Part shown: positions 36,830-49,477 of the stretch, in pieces
How positions within the stretch are numbered: the stretch's first letter is position 1
Layout of the letters: every line of letters begins with the position of its first letter
NCBI GenBank assembly: GCA_013399895.1
Contig: VXBA01000387.1
Coordinates: 1,026,461 to 1,090,460 of the forward strand
DNA: 64,000 nt
Direction: 5' to 3'
Origin: Serilophus lunatus
Taxonomy: Eukaryota; Chordata; Aves; Passeriformes; Eurylaimidae
The notes under the pieces: generated by a model
Told to the model about the DNA's origin: nothing
The model's database searches: none
The model's input: only the letters and a program-made list of their open reading frames with translations
Translations under genes and position numbers: made by a program

Positions 36830-37400
36830 ATTTTTCATGCTGCCAACAATTAATTTATCTCACAAATTAAACACCTTTCATGTTATTTTGTCAGAGAAAT
36901 ACCAACTTGCCATCAGTAAGGTCTTTTGGCAGTGTAATTTATAGACTATTTACCCATCTGTTAGCATTAAGGCTTTCTGTTGTTTTGGTAGTGGATTTTA
37001 TTTTTTTAATATCGTCTTCCAATTCTCCTTGAAAATTGAAAGGGATTTGGTTAGGATTAGTTTAGTGTTTTAAGTGAAAAGTCACAAAGATGGATGAAGA
37101 TACCTTCAAAGATATAATACACCGGAGATTCCTTGCTACCAATTGTCACCATGTGGAAGGATATTCATTTTGTTTTAAAATCTCTTTATAGTTTATAATA
37201 ATTTTTTACCTTTTTCCGTCAAATAAACTGGCCAAGGTATCACTTGGGCTCATTTCCTGAGACCTTACCAAGGCTCAGATATTATCTTGAACTGACATCT
37301 GACATTAACAAATAAACAATCTCCTCTTGTTTCCCACTTGGTGAATCAGCAGTCCCCATGCTAATCGTGTCAACAGATTTTTGCTAAAGCAGAGGAAGGG
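36830..37400. promoter_or_regulatory. candidate conserved non-coding element
   Basis: The block is repeat-free. Its AT-rich motifs include CCAACAATTAATTTATC, ACAAATTAAACACC, GTGTAATTTATAGAC, AGTTTATAATAATTTTTTACC, ACAAATAAACAATC (forkhead-like) and CCATGCTAATCGTGTCA. CpG-bearing pieces such as TACACCGGAGATT and TTTTTCCGTCAAAT interrupt them. No frame is open across it. The enhancer reading is inference from texture and motif mix. Confidence 0.3.
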
Positions 37401-40400
37401 GAATTCCAGGTTGACAAATAAGTCCCCAGAGAAATGCACCTGTCACTTACAGGAGAGCCTACATGGCACTGCAGAGTCAAAAGCAACAGAATGGATATGT
37501 GCCACTGAAAGTGATATTCACAGGGTCATGGCAGAGTGAGCTACACTGATGCACACAGGTTACTAGGGCAGCACACAACCAGTGGGTATTATCCACCACA
37601 GACCCCAGAAAGAAAAACCAAAGCAATGCATCATTTAAAAGCACAGCAGTGCAGAAGCAGGAGGTGCACTGTTCAACTGACCTTTTGCTCCTTGTGTTGT
37701 TTCTTGTTGTATTGCTACCCAACACCGATATACCATCAACATCCCAGTAGTCTCTAGTTACCCATTCTCCAAAAAACTTTTCTCCAAAAATTTGTCCCAG
37801 AGAAAAAGTACTAAATCATCTAAAGCGTGCTGCCCTTCTACAATTTTTCTTTCAGAAATATTTCAGAAAAAAAGGTCACCTATATTTCTACCCCACACTC
37901 TCTCTCCAAATGGGGTCATTACTTTCCCTCCCACAACAAACACAAACCAACTCTAGGGCTGGATCCTGAATCAGAACCAAACATTTGAGGATTTAGCCTT
38001 GCAAGAATCACTCTATTGTTCAATGTGGGAAAAAAAGACAAACAGAGACCATCTTTGTGGCCTGTTATTGGAAATGTAATTTTAAAAAGAGCCAGGTAGA
38101 AGGAAACACAGACAGGTGATTAGAGTAGGAAGAAAGCGGCTGGGTCATGGTTTGGTGTCTCTCCTATCTCTTCTCCCTGCTCTCAGTAACCTCCTTTCTC
38201 TCTCACACCAAGGCAAGCCAGTGATCCGGCCGGAACCTGAAACAATTTATTCCCACATTGGGAGCTGCAGTGCTCAAGGTATAAAATACCTCTCTTTACT
38301 CAGAAATCTCCATTGACTCTCCACTTCTGTTGCTGTTTTGGCCACTGCAGCACTTTACTAAGAAAAATAAGTACCATTCCAAGCTGGGGAGATCATCTCA
38401 CTGTCATCTCCTTCTCCCCACAGAGCAGGACTCAAGTCTATGCAGTCCTACAACAAGGCAGGACAAGCAGAGTGAAGCACAAAATTAATAGTACCAATAT
38501 AGCCATTATCACATTAGCACAGGCTCCAAATCCTTTTGAATTACAAGACCAGCCTGGGATCAGTCTTCTCATATAAGTCATGGAAAAGCAGGGAATATAC
38601 TTCTCCCTAGCTGTGCTCTTCTCCCAAGCAAAATGTAATTTTTGCTTTCAAAGAAGTGAAAAAGAAATTTCATAGGAAGTTAGCATTTCTGTTTTAATAA
38701 TGAAACAATCCAGTTTTACTCATCAAGAACAGAGAGGCTCTAAGAGCGCCCTGAATTTCCAGTATTCAGGTGGCCACCGATGCTCAAATTAGCTCTGTTT
38801 CACAGCTGTTATTAGTAGTGCTTTGTGCCTGCTTCACAACTAACAAAACAGTTTTATATTAACACAGGGACCTAAATAGATTTGTCCATTAAACGCTAGT
38901 ACATTAGACCCAAGGTGTCCCTTACAAGTATCCCAATGGAGTTTTCTAAACAATATTGGCTAGAACAACCTTGGGAGGCAAGTTTACTGTGAAACATCAC
39001 TATTAATAATAACTCTTCCAGGGCTGAATCCAGGGTCTAACACAGAGCTGTTCTGGAAGTGTGACTAAAGCTACACCATTGTAGTAGAAAGAGGGAAAAA
39101 TCAACTGATAGAAGTAAGATAAATAAAATTACAGCACAGAATGATGTGATCAAATCTTTAGATTCAAAATCCATTCCATTATGTAATGTCTTCTTCCCCA
39201 CTCCCCCACCTCTGCATTGCCAATGATACTGTAAAAGCAACAAAAATATATTCCTGACAGATCAAAACAAGATTTTCTTTTCTCTAGAGGATAAGAGACT
39301 TGTTAATTTCTTGGTGAGCTGGGCAAAGCAATGAGATTCATGTTGTTGTAATTATTAATTTCTTCAGCAAAGTGCTAAATATCCAGGTACTTTATGTATT
39401 GGCTATGTTCTTGGGGGTTTTTTTTGTGTTTTTTGTTTGTTTGTTTGTTTGTTTGTTTTTTGGTTTGTTTTTTTTTTTTTATTTCCAGTAAAGCCATTAA
39501 TTTAATACCACCTTCTCAGTGGAAAAAAATCTGAATGGAATTAAGGATGCATAATCACAGCTAGCAAAATGAGCAGAGACAGGAAAAGGGGCAGAGAGAA
39601 AAAATTAAAGCTCTGATGGTTTCGTCTGCCCAAGAACACCAGTGGAAAAGTATTCTCTGCAATGTTAATTTGTCCTTATTTAGGTAGATTTTCCATCCTG
39701 ATCAAAGCCATTTTTCACACTTTAGTTATGTCAATGAGTAGATATTGGCTGTATCAGACCAAAAATATTCTCAAGAAAGGGTATTCTGACAAGATGATAT
39801 TTATCTAGAAATAGCACATGCATGGAAATGCATCCAGTCTGAATACAAACATGCACATATACGATTTCTGTCTGCAATTCTTTTCTGAAAACCTTTGAAT
39901 CCTGCTAAGACACAGTAGGATCAATGACGTTGTGAACTTTTACTGCCAGGGAGCACAGACTGGACAGAAAAAAGAAAGCCCAGTTGCAGTTAGTCACCAT
40001 CACTGCCTCTCCCTGCACTTCACCCCAGGGAAAAAAGCTTAATGTGGGTCCCTTTTCCTTGACTGTGACCTGCCGTGACATCTTATAGAAGAATGGGACA
40101 GTAAGGGAAGGTCTGGGATCAGCAGAACCAGTTTGGGATGCCTGCTGGACAAGGGGACCACACTGCAACAATGCCTGTGCCCTGACCATTTGCAGGACAT
40201 GTACAAGAGAGGGGTCACCAGGGAGGTAAATCCAGTCCACTTTCATCTGAAGAAAGTTCCATGCTAGAGAGGAAAAAAGTATTACAGTAGGTGACACACT
40301 AAATGTAGTTTGACACTTTTAGTAAATGTCTGAAAAAAATCATTAAGTTCCAATTATGGGATTTGCTCAGCTTCAATTTTTTTATTTTTTTTTTTTCCAG

Positions 40401-42279
40401 TTTATTGAAAATATGAAGCTGATTGTGCTGGGGGACGAGCCAAAAGGTTTTGCTTTTAATCTTTTATTTTCTTTTTCCTTTCTTCTTTTTGCTTGCTCAG
40501 TGGTATTCATAAAGCATTACCACCTAGGGACAGGTTGCAAGGGGTCCAAATGTGATGATAGTTTCCATATCACTACCTGAGACTAGGAGAGGCCAAGGGG
40601 GAACGTACTTCCTACTGAGCTTAATATTTTCAAGGAACAATGCCTGTTACAGGCACAGTGCCGCTGGGCCCCAAATTCTCCTTTTATTAAGAATCAGTCA
40701 ATGCAGCTCCACCTTGGGAAAATTCAGTCTCCAAGCCTCAGCCATGAGTCTTTCTTAGAAAAGGGGGTTCTTGCCATGCCTTTCTGGTTCTCTCCTTTGG
40801 CCTCACTGCAGCAGACCAGGATATTAATTGGAAAAGCAAGGCTAATTAAAACCAGAGAAGCAAACGAAACTGTGGGGGGAGTGAAGGGAGGAGGGGAAAA
40901 AAAGTTAAATTCCAGCACATAATAAAGAACATTTCTACCCTGCTGTTCCTGGGAGGGTTCCCGTAAGAGTGGTGCAACAGCCCAGAGGCTACAAGGAAAA
41001 AAATTAAGCTACTGTGTATAACAATGAAAACATCAAACCCTTTGTGTACCATCAAAATGGAAACCAAGAAATAAAGTTAAGATGCTAAACATGTGTTTGA
41101 AGAGCACTGAAGCATGCAGCATATATTTGACTTCCACCTTCTGGGGAGTGCAGGGAGGCATGACTGAGATCTATTAATTCCAATGATGGCCAAATGCTCC
41201 GCAGGTGCATGCAGCTACAGTCAGGGCACAAACCCTCAAGTACAGACACACAGATTTTGGAGAGTCATGCCACCAGACAAACATGCTGCCTCACTGGAGA
41301 GAAGTATCCATCATCTCTTTGGAGAAGGAGTTATCACCTTTGTCACTGAGGATACTTAAGAGATACAACATATGCTCATCCTTTGAACAAACACTTGCCT
41401 CTCTCACTCCAGGACCAACCCAGGATCCACCCACCACAGCAGGGAAGTGCCTTTGCATGCAAGGCAGCATCATCAGAACTGAAGTTTATAAGAAACGTGT
41501 CTGTACAAATGCGACATCTCAATTCCTCATAGCCGCCAATGCACTGTGTGTACACAATAGCTTGCTGATGGAAAGTTGAGCCAGCAAGGCCCAGGAAAGG
41601 TGAGTTAAAGAATTTAAAAGGTGCGATCAGAGAATTTTTTTCTCCTCTCTAATAAAAAAGCTTCTTTATGCCTAACTTCTTCAAGAATAATAAGACCAGG
41701 CTAAATCTCAGGTAATGCAGAAACTTTTCTTTTTTGTCTGGCAAGCCAAAGGGGCAGCAGAAGATGAGAGGCCAAGACTGATGTTCTCCTTACACATCCC
41801 CTCCTCGCTTTCCTTCCTGAAGGAAGGACTTCTTTTGCAGAGTCCCCAAGTGCCCTCAGAGTTGTTAACCCCTTTGCTGGATTCACACAGAGCTCACTTT
41901 ATTTTTTAATGGTCATTAGGTGTTCCATATCCCAACCTCAATCTGTGAAGAAAAAGCTTGTGGCAGCAAATATGAACAAGCTTGTATTCTTGACCAGTCT
42001 TTTTTCAGTGACTACCTCCTTCAGAAAGAAAGCTTGATACTCATTTTAAGGCCATTCATACACAATGAAAGTTAAACTTTCTTAAGTAAATCTAAAGTCT
42101 GTAGGAGTATAATCAAGTAGCTCAATGAATAGGTAGGAAAGACTGGTTTTCCCCTACAAGACCACTTTAATTTCAGCTGAGAAAGAGACTTGAATATTTA
42201 AAGCACACACAAAATACCGAAAGGAAAACACAATGTACAATTCCCTTTTTTTTTTTTTTGTCCTCTCAAGCTAACTTCT
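37401..42279. other. unique non-coding DNA, no gene seen
   Basis: The minus-strand frame 39905-40297 (130 codons) and the plus-strand frame 41205-41579 (124 codons) are the longest. Neither shows a recognisable domain, and no splice-site arrangement supports an exon. Pyrimidine and T tracts occur at 39413-39481 and 40377-40400. Confidence 0.45.
39413..39481 (+). repeat. GTTT tetranucleotide / T-rich tract
   Basis: Five or more GTTT units sit between T-homopolymers. On the minus strand it reads as an AAAC-rich A tract. It is low-complexity and prone to length error. Confidence 0.9.
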
Positions 42280-42800
42280 ATTATTAGTTTAAAAAATAAC
42301 CTCATTAATTTGGCTGCGACGGGGAACACCATTCACAAGATATTTAGCTACTGGAGTAGGAGAAAAAAGAAGAAAGATAAAGCAATATATATTGAGAGAT
42401 TGAACGCTATTTTGCATCACAAAAGCCTTTGGGGTGGGAGTGTACAATAACTTGCAGTATTTCTGTCCTCACACAGTCAAATCACCCTTCCCCAACTTGT
42501 TTCATCAGCTTACAAAGAGTTCCTGTTTCTAAGGGATTTTGACCTCCCTCTCTTCGTCTCTTCACCAGGATCACAGTAAGTGTGATAGGACCTTAAGGAC
42601 AAAGAGAGGAAAATAAATAAAAGAAGGCAAGGACAATTGCAGAGCGGCCAGTGTTAATGTCACCATATAAAGGGTCTGTCAGCATTTCCATTAGAAACTC
42701 CTATTTTCAAAGGTTTATAACTTGGCCATAAAAATTCACTCTGAGCAGCATCTGGAAACTTGGCAAACAAAATCTCTCTCCGCTTCGATTGATTTTTCTT
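42280..42800. promoter_or_regulatory. candidate conserved non-coding element
   Basis: Unique sequence with mixed motifs: ACCTCATTAATTTGGCTGCGACGGGG near 42300, and farther on GAGCGGCCAGTGTTAATG, CACCATATAAAGGGTC, GGTTTATAACTTGGCC and ATAAAAATTCACTC. CCATATAAAGGG comes close to a CArG box but has seven A/T between CC and GG instead of six. A pyrimidine-rich tract follows at 42790-42845. Conservation is untested. Confidence 0.3.
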
Positions 42801-43349
42801 CTTCTTTCTTTCCCCCTGTTCCCTTTCCACCTCCATCTTCTATCTTTCCCTCCTGATCCCTTCTTTAATCATCCTTCTAGGCAAAACTTTGGGTTGATTT
42901 AACCAAAAGATGCAAGATCTGGCATGCTGGTACGTGTTTTCAGATGCTCTAACACTGCTTACTTTTTGCCTTTTCTGGTCCCTTTGTTTATAAGGCCTGC
43001 AATCTTTTGGGATTTTTACTTTGCTTCTAGATATTTTGAGAAAAGAATCTTCCAGAATTCTCAAGACAGAGCTCTGTTTTGGATTGACTACAAGTTCGAT
43101 TTATCAATATACCAAAACCCCACAACTTCTTTGAAGAAAAAATATTCATTAAAAAGATGCTCATCATAAAAGTGAACATTGCAGTCAGCCCTTTGTGGTG
43201 TATGAAGTCTGGTCAGAAATGTCAGGATAGCTCAGTCAGAAATAGGAAATGCTGTGTCTCCTGGTTTATGCTGGTTTTGACCCACCAAATCCCTTCTCAT
43301 GTCATACAAAGTGCTCATCTACATGGGATGTTTAAGTGAATATGACAGC

Positions 43350-43600
43350 AGCCATCTTGGCTGACACTTGAGAGTAAACTAGAGACCCTAAGCATGACGC
43401 TGTGCAACTTGAATTAAATTGCCAAGGCGGGCAGACCAGGCACGGAGAGGGGATGCATAACATATGCTGAACAGCAGGAAGGCAGCTCTGTAGGTATAAG
43501 GAATGACTTGAATTAAATGCAGTTTGCCCTGGTACGAGTCACTCCCTCAACAGCAGCTCTGAGTATTCATAGATAAAGAGAGTGAGAGCACTGAGGAAAG
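43350..43600. promoter_or_regulatory. candidate conserved element with duplicated homeodomain-type motif
   Basis: The 13-base motif ACTTGAATTAAAT occurs exactly twice, at 43407-43419 and 43506-43518, start to start 99 bp apart. Each is followed by a GC-containing segment (TGCCAAGGCGGGC and GCAGTTTGCCC). A GATGCATAACATATGC stretch lies between. The surrounding DNA is repeat-free. Paired identical sites suggest a designed enhancer or an old local duplication, but 13-mer recurrence in AT-rich DNA is not impossible. Confidence 0.35.
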
Positions 43601-46600
43601 GGAATCAGGTGCATCACTATCGTTGGATAGGGAGATCTAAAAAGAAGTCCCAGGTAAGGTAGGTTTTAAGGTGGTGAAGGAAAAAAAAACATTTTGAAAG
43701 CAGAGCAAGGAGACTGAAAAGTGAGGCACAAAAGGCTGAGACTTCAGGTTCAGAAACATCCCTGTGTTTGAGATGCTTCTCTGAACTGGCTGAGTCAGCA
43801 AAAATATGATGATGATAAGACATTGGCCTCTGTCATAAGATTTTCCATCCCAGTTTTCATTGGCAAGAGGAAAAACTTGTACACAAAATAAAAACAAAAG
43901 AGAGATTGAATAAGGAGTTAAAAAAAGACAAATTCTGATGGTCTGAATTTTGGGTCAGCTCATATCCCCCTCTTATGGGGGATCATGTTTGTGCCTGTAC
44001 ACTAGGTGTTGAATTCCACTGAGCAGTGGGGTTTTTTTCTGCCATGTGTCATAATATAATTCATGCTGGACAAACTGAGATGACAAGATCAAAATAGCCT
44101 CAGTGCGATTTATGGATCATCTGAAATATTCAGTACACTCTTTCTATTTTTACATTAATCTAAGAAAAATAAACAATGATATTAGAAGGCCATAAGGAAA
44201 TTACATCAGTACATGAGTAACCTCTTTATACTATGATCTCACTTTTCAGACCCTGCACAAAGAATTTTCTTTAGAGTGAGACATCTCCCTCTGCTTTGAT
44301 TTGTACTTAGCAAACTGCCTAAGAAAAAACTTAGGGCAGTGTCTCTGTCTTCCTCTAAGTATTTTATATTTCTGCATCAGTTAAACATGAGAAGTTCAAA
44401 TGTGCACAGTTCAAAACTGGATCCAATATCTGTCAAAATTAATGCTCACTGTTTTATCCAAATTCCAAACAATCACATTTTGTCAATGTCCTAAGATGTA
44501 AACTATTGCTCAGTGGCTCAGGATTTCTCCAATAGAGTGTATGAGCTCATCTATCACAAACTTTTTTGTCTTTCATACCCAAAATGCAACTGAGATAATA
44601 CTATTTATCAATACTTTGGAAGAAACGCTGCAAGAATTGGTATACTTAAAGGAAATTTTAAAATCGGCATCAAATCAAACTAGAAGACAAATTCAATTAA
44701 AAATCATATGCTTATATTTCTATCAGAATACATAAGCTCAGCAAATGCTTGTTTTCCCCTATTATAGTAGTGGTGTCCCCTAGCAGCAAAAGAAAGGGCA
44801 AGCAAACAAAATATCATGAGAGAATTGGGGCTGCAAGGAAGTTGTCAGAGAAAAGAAGGAACAGAGTAATTAGGAGAAGGATTTAGGGATACAGTTACAT
44901 CATCTCATGGAGTAAGAGATCAAGTGGAAAGGAAAGGAACCAGAAGAGACTTTGTTTTTGATGTTTTTAATTGATGCAATGCATGGCTGATGCCTGAAGA
45001 TTTGCTACCAGTTTTGTTATTCTAATTAGAGAAGTGTACAGACAGGCAAACCAACATCAAAACCCTGATCCATAGCCACAGACCTCAGGCAGCTTCAGCA
45101 GCAACTGAGGAGATGCGTAAAGCACCGTGACACCAAACACCTACGCACTGGAAAAAAAAAGAGATTTATGGGCTAGTGTGCAAGACTGACAGGGCGACTG
45201 TCCCTTTTTGTTGGATAGAGGCACCTTTGATGAGCTACAGCTTCAGCAGTAGCAGAGTAAGACTGATCATTAAAGCACAAGCACACCACTACTGCCTTAA
45301 TCCTGCACTTGAGGGCGAAGGGGGTGTTGGGTGTTTGCTTATTTTTTATTTTTTTTTGACAGAGGTTCATGAATATGTTTGATATGTAGATGTAGATTTG
45401 TATCAGTTAAGATAGGCTAAGTAAAGTTACCGGATAAGAGAGGCTAAGGAGGTACATGGTTAGGGATTAGAGTGCAATGATAAATGATAATATACTTTCG
45501 TAATTAAAGCAAATCTTATGTTAAAAAGGACTAGAGTCTGTTTGACTGGTAGATAGGGGTTTGGGTCTATTTACAGTCCAAAGGCACACTTAAACTGCTG
45601 AATCTCCCAGTTCCAAGTAGATCCTTTGACTGTGTGATAAGCGTGTTTTTCATTTTCTTACTGACTCCTCCTTATTCACGGCACATCATGGTTTCTGAAG
45701 GAATGAGTTTTTTTCTTTGTGATTGCTATCCAGAAGTTGAGCTCGGAAAATGTGACCTAGTTCTGTAAATATTTGACCTCTCTATCCCTTGCCATCCCAT
45801 CCTCACCTTCCTCTGTCTCTCTGCACAAACTGCTGGCAAAACACTTTCCCCATGGCATCATCTCTTGTGGGGTAGGAAAAGGGCAGCACAAAACCAAGAA
45901 TTATACACAAAAAATAGTGATGCTGATGTTTTCCTTTGAGGGTATTCACTTTACAGTTCACAAAATGGCTACCCAGGCATAAAAACATCAGTTAGGGGTT
46001 TTAAGTACATCATACATATATATATATCAAGACAAAATAAACTTGGATATAACTGGGTATATCACAGTCCCAAGAAAATTACTTGAGGCATTGCAGCTAT
46101 GTAGGGAGCTAATCTTGGTATCATATTATCCCAATTACCAGTTTATTATTTCTTCCGCTTTCATTCAGAGATGGATTTTCCAGTCTGCTAAAGCATATGC
46201 CAACTTGAAAAAGGGAACTGGAGTTATACACATTTAAGACTTGGACCTGAAAATCAGTTTTTGGCATCTTGAGTTTGGAATTATTTCAACAAAAATGAAG
46301 AGTTTTCAAAATCAGTTTTTTGTTTGGTTCGATGTGGCTTCTTAGGGGGAGGGATCTGAGAGGAGAGGAAAATGTTTTGATCATTCACAGAATTCCTGAA
46401 ATCAAACCCAATATAAATTCCTCTAATGACAAACTCCATCCTTTGCGAAGGTTTCCTACTCCCTATCACCCCAATCTTCCCATCATTCTGACTTTTTTTT
46501 AGCCTTTAATGTCTTCATGAAATTCCATTTATTTTGTTTAAAACCTTCATCTCACCCCTCTCCCTGAACAGCACTTCCCTGACATAAATATCACAAAATG

Positions 46601-48914
46601 CTGAATGCATTTTTTCTCTGAGGAATCATTTAGACCACTGCTAAAGGTACAGCATGGCAACTGGTTTCTTCTAATTTCTCTGGATTCAGAGTAACTTGTA
46701 GAACACCATTCCCAATTTATCTTGCAGCTTTAGCTAAACCCCTTATCAGTGCCCAGTGCAGAATACTTGTGCCGAGCATGTATCCTATCCAAGCCTGCAC
46801 CACGTTACACATGCCTGTGGGTGTATGCACACGTATGCAACATATTCTCTGTGGATTATTAAACGTCTTTTAATCAAAGTCCCTACTTATTCTATGAAGT
46901 CTAATGATCACCTAAAAATATCTTCCTGTGGAATAAAGGAAGTTGCCTGAAATGATCTATTAGGGTGGAAACAGAAACACTGTGACCAAGTAGAACAGTA
47001 AAGAGTGCAGGAATGAGACAATGAATTTCAGGCAAAGTGAAGCCTGTTGACTTGCCTTTCCATAGCCAGGAATTCAAAAACAGGGCTGCAGAGAGTTATC
47101 TGACCTCTGAGAACTATACTTTAGACATAGGACCTTATGGACGCAATCACATACTGCTGGCTTCTCTGCCTGCAGCCTCCATCTACATTGTCCCCCAGGC
47201 AAAAAGCATTCAGGGACATAACCCCATTCAATTACTCAGGGGAAATTCTGCATTCCCAAAAATGCAGATCACAATGAGATTCCTTCTCAAACCAGAAAGT
47301 TCACAGGATCCCTTGGCACCTATAATTTCACAGACACAAAGGGAAAGAGCAGAAGAATGCAGCTGTATTCACCAACAAAGATTATTATAATTTCAAATCA
47401 TAAAAAAAGAAAGGCTAGCCAAACACACTCCGGACATCCATATTTGTATGGTTTATGGCAGGTGCAAGCCTAGAAGACATTAAAAAAAAAAAAATAAACA
47501 ACAAACAATCCAAACCCCAAAACTATCTAGCTCGTAGAAGATATGTCCAGAGCTTATTGTCTTTTGAATAATATTGTTGACTTCATTACACTGCATTTAC
47601 TTTGCGGATCATCTTTTCTACGAGCAGTTCTTCATTTTTGTACCTCCTCATCTTTCCTTTTTTTTCCCACAAATGGAAGACTTAAGTCCTTTACCATTGG
47701 TTCCCACCAAAACTAATGTCATCTGTGCCACTTTATACAGGTATCAGTGAAGAACATTTTTAATGATCGTGTTTTCCATGCTTTACTGTATTACTATGGG
47801 CTCCATCAAGAGTTAAACTCCTTCGCTAGAAAAGATGTGTAACTAAACTTGTGTGGGAGTCTAATGTATTCACAGCCTCAGACAACTTACATGTGGCATC
47901 TCACGAAACCCCATATAAGAGTCAAACTCACAGCAAACGTGTTTACCTTCAGCATAACCAACTGAACCATTGTTTATTAAGTGATAATTCTGTAATGCAC
48001 CATGACACAATGAAAGGTGTTCATATCATCCAGGAAGATCCAATGTAGTGTCTTGCATGGGCAGAGAAAGTCAGCTCAGAAGAGTGATCCTACACCCGAC
48101 AGGGAATATATCTGCTGTAGGTAGCTCTCAAAAGGAGTATTCTGTTGGCTACCAATGGACATTAATCACATTCTGGCACCTGTTTTTTAATGGTCTGAGA
48201 ATCCATTTATAAGGCTCACATTCCTTCTCCAGTGAGCTGACTATATGCAGCAAATAATGATCATTCCTGTCCACTGCACCAAGGACCCTGGTTCCTTACC
48301 AGGCAGAACAGCACTGACTTTGCTCCAAGATGCAGAAGGTCCACATCCAGCCTGAACAGTCCAAGGAGCACAGTGTCAAGACCCACCACAGTACACACTT
48401 ACTATTTCAAGTGCAGAAGCAATATACGTGAGAATGGCTTCCTGCAGGAAGACAGGAAGAGTTACCTAAGGTTAAGTGACTTATTTCAGAACTTGATGCA
48501 TTTGCAAGAGACATTTAATGCTAGGAAACAGCTCCTATGTCCTCCTTAATAGGATTGAAAATTACAATCTCTATCACTAACCTGAAAAGATGCTGGAAAC
48601 TCTAACCCTGGAGCAGGGTTTTCTTTTTTTTTTTTGGCTATGAATATTTTCTTTCCACACTTCATTAAAATAGGCGATTGTGAAAGGAAAGGCAATAGAG
48701 AGGTACTTCAGCATCCTTCAGAACAGCAAGAGCTTTGCAAATTTCTGAATACAATTCAATTAATATAGACATGCATAGGGGCAGCAATTTAGGTGTGGGT
48801 TTATGTGCAGCTAGATAAATGTAGATATCCTCACAGTAAGTTTGCATGTAGATATATATTTATCTATGTGTATGTATATATATATATAAAAAATCTTGAA
48901 GACTGATAAAATGC
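43601..48914. other. unique AT-rich DNA, no gene seen
   Basis: No exon, young repeat or RNA gene is recognised. TA-type simple repeats occur at 46015-46027 and 48851-48893; A-runs occur at 47480-47494. The 117-codon frame 47037-47390 shows no known motif. Confidence 0.45.
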
Positions 48915-49060
48915 ACACAGCTGTTAGCAGCTGAAGCGGACCTTAATTACACTCAGGTTGTCATGGCAACATCTGACAAGCTTTGCCTTCCTGGATGGGA
49001 GCTTTTGCCCTCTTGGAGTTTCAGTGTACCAAGAGAGAGGTCCTAAGGGAAATTAGAATA
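48915..49060. promoter_or_regulatory. candidate element around an RFX X-box
   Basis: This repeat-free block, with AGCTGTTAGCAGCTGAAGCGG and ACCTTAATTACACTC upstream, centres on GTTGTCATGGCAAC (separate entry). Pieces on both sides include a dyad (AGCTGTTAGCAGCT) near 48919. RFX sites mark enhancers and promoters of ciliary and neural genes, but no gene lies within view, so any target is unknown. Confidence 0.35.
48957..48970. promoter_or_regulatory. RFX X-box motif
   Basis: GTTGTCATGGCAAC fits the degenerate X-box RYYNYY-N(0-3)-RRNRAC at every constrained position. It is a near-palindrome with one mismatch between the half sites (GTTGTC versus GTTGCC expected). RFX dimers bind such imperfect inverted repeats. 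Occupancy is inference. Confidence 0.55.
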
Positions 49061-49433
49061 AATCACACAACTTTCCCTGGCCTTTGTCTCTTCCTGCCAA
49101 GGCAAAAGGACTAGGAAACAACATTGCTCCACAGGCTTGACACATCAGAACAAGTCAAAGAGTAAAACATTACAGAAATTTAAGGGATATTTGCAATTAA
49201 AATATTTTTTGCTGAGAACCAGTATCTTGCCTAAGATTTCAAAGAATTATCACCATTATGTTTTAACAAATCTAAGACATCGTTAATGTCAATAAATCTG
49301 GGACATGAAATCAACACTGTTAACATCTGGGCTTTTATTTATTTTGTTCAAGTAAGTTGTCTGCTGGGAGAAGGATGTTACCTGTTTCACCCATCATCTT
49401 TTATTAAACCAGTGACACAGTCAGTAAGGGAAC

Positions 49434-49477
49434 TTAGGTCAGTTCTAACTATAAGTTAGGCCAGTTCTAACTATGAC
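49434..49477 (+). repeat. 22-bp tandem duplication
   Basis: Two adjacent 22-base units are identical at 19 of 22 positions and share AGTTCTAACTAT. The mismatches are at unit positions 6, 20 and 22. This is a small local duplication with some age. Confidence 0.9.

Noticed and set aside
39905..40297. 130-codon minus-strand frame, considered as a retroviral or host exon
   Set aside because: No recognisable catalytic or structural motif and no acceptor/donor sites in sensible positions.
40870..40896. G-rich tract considered as a quadruplex
   Set aside because: Only three separated runs of three or more G; the canonical four-run rule is not met.
41205..41579. 124-codon plus-strand frame
   Set aside because: Lacks any family motif and is overlapped by an antisense frame.
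42662..42675. CCATATAAAGGG considered as a CArG box (serum response factor site)
   Set aside because: Seven A/T bases between CC and GG instead of six, so the consensus is not met.
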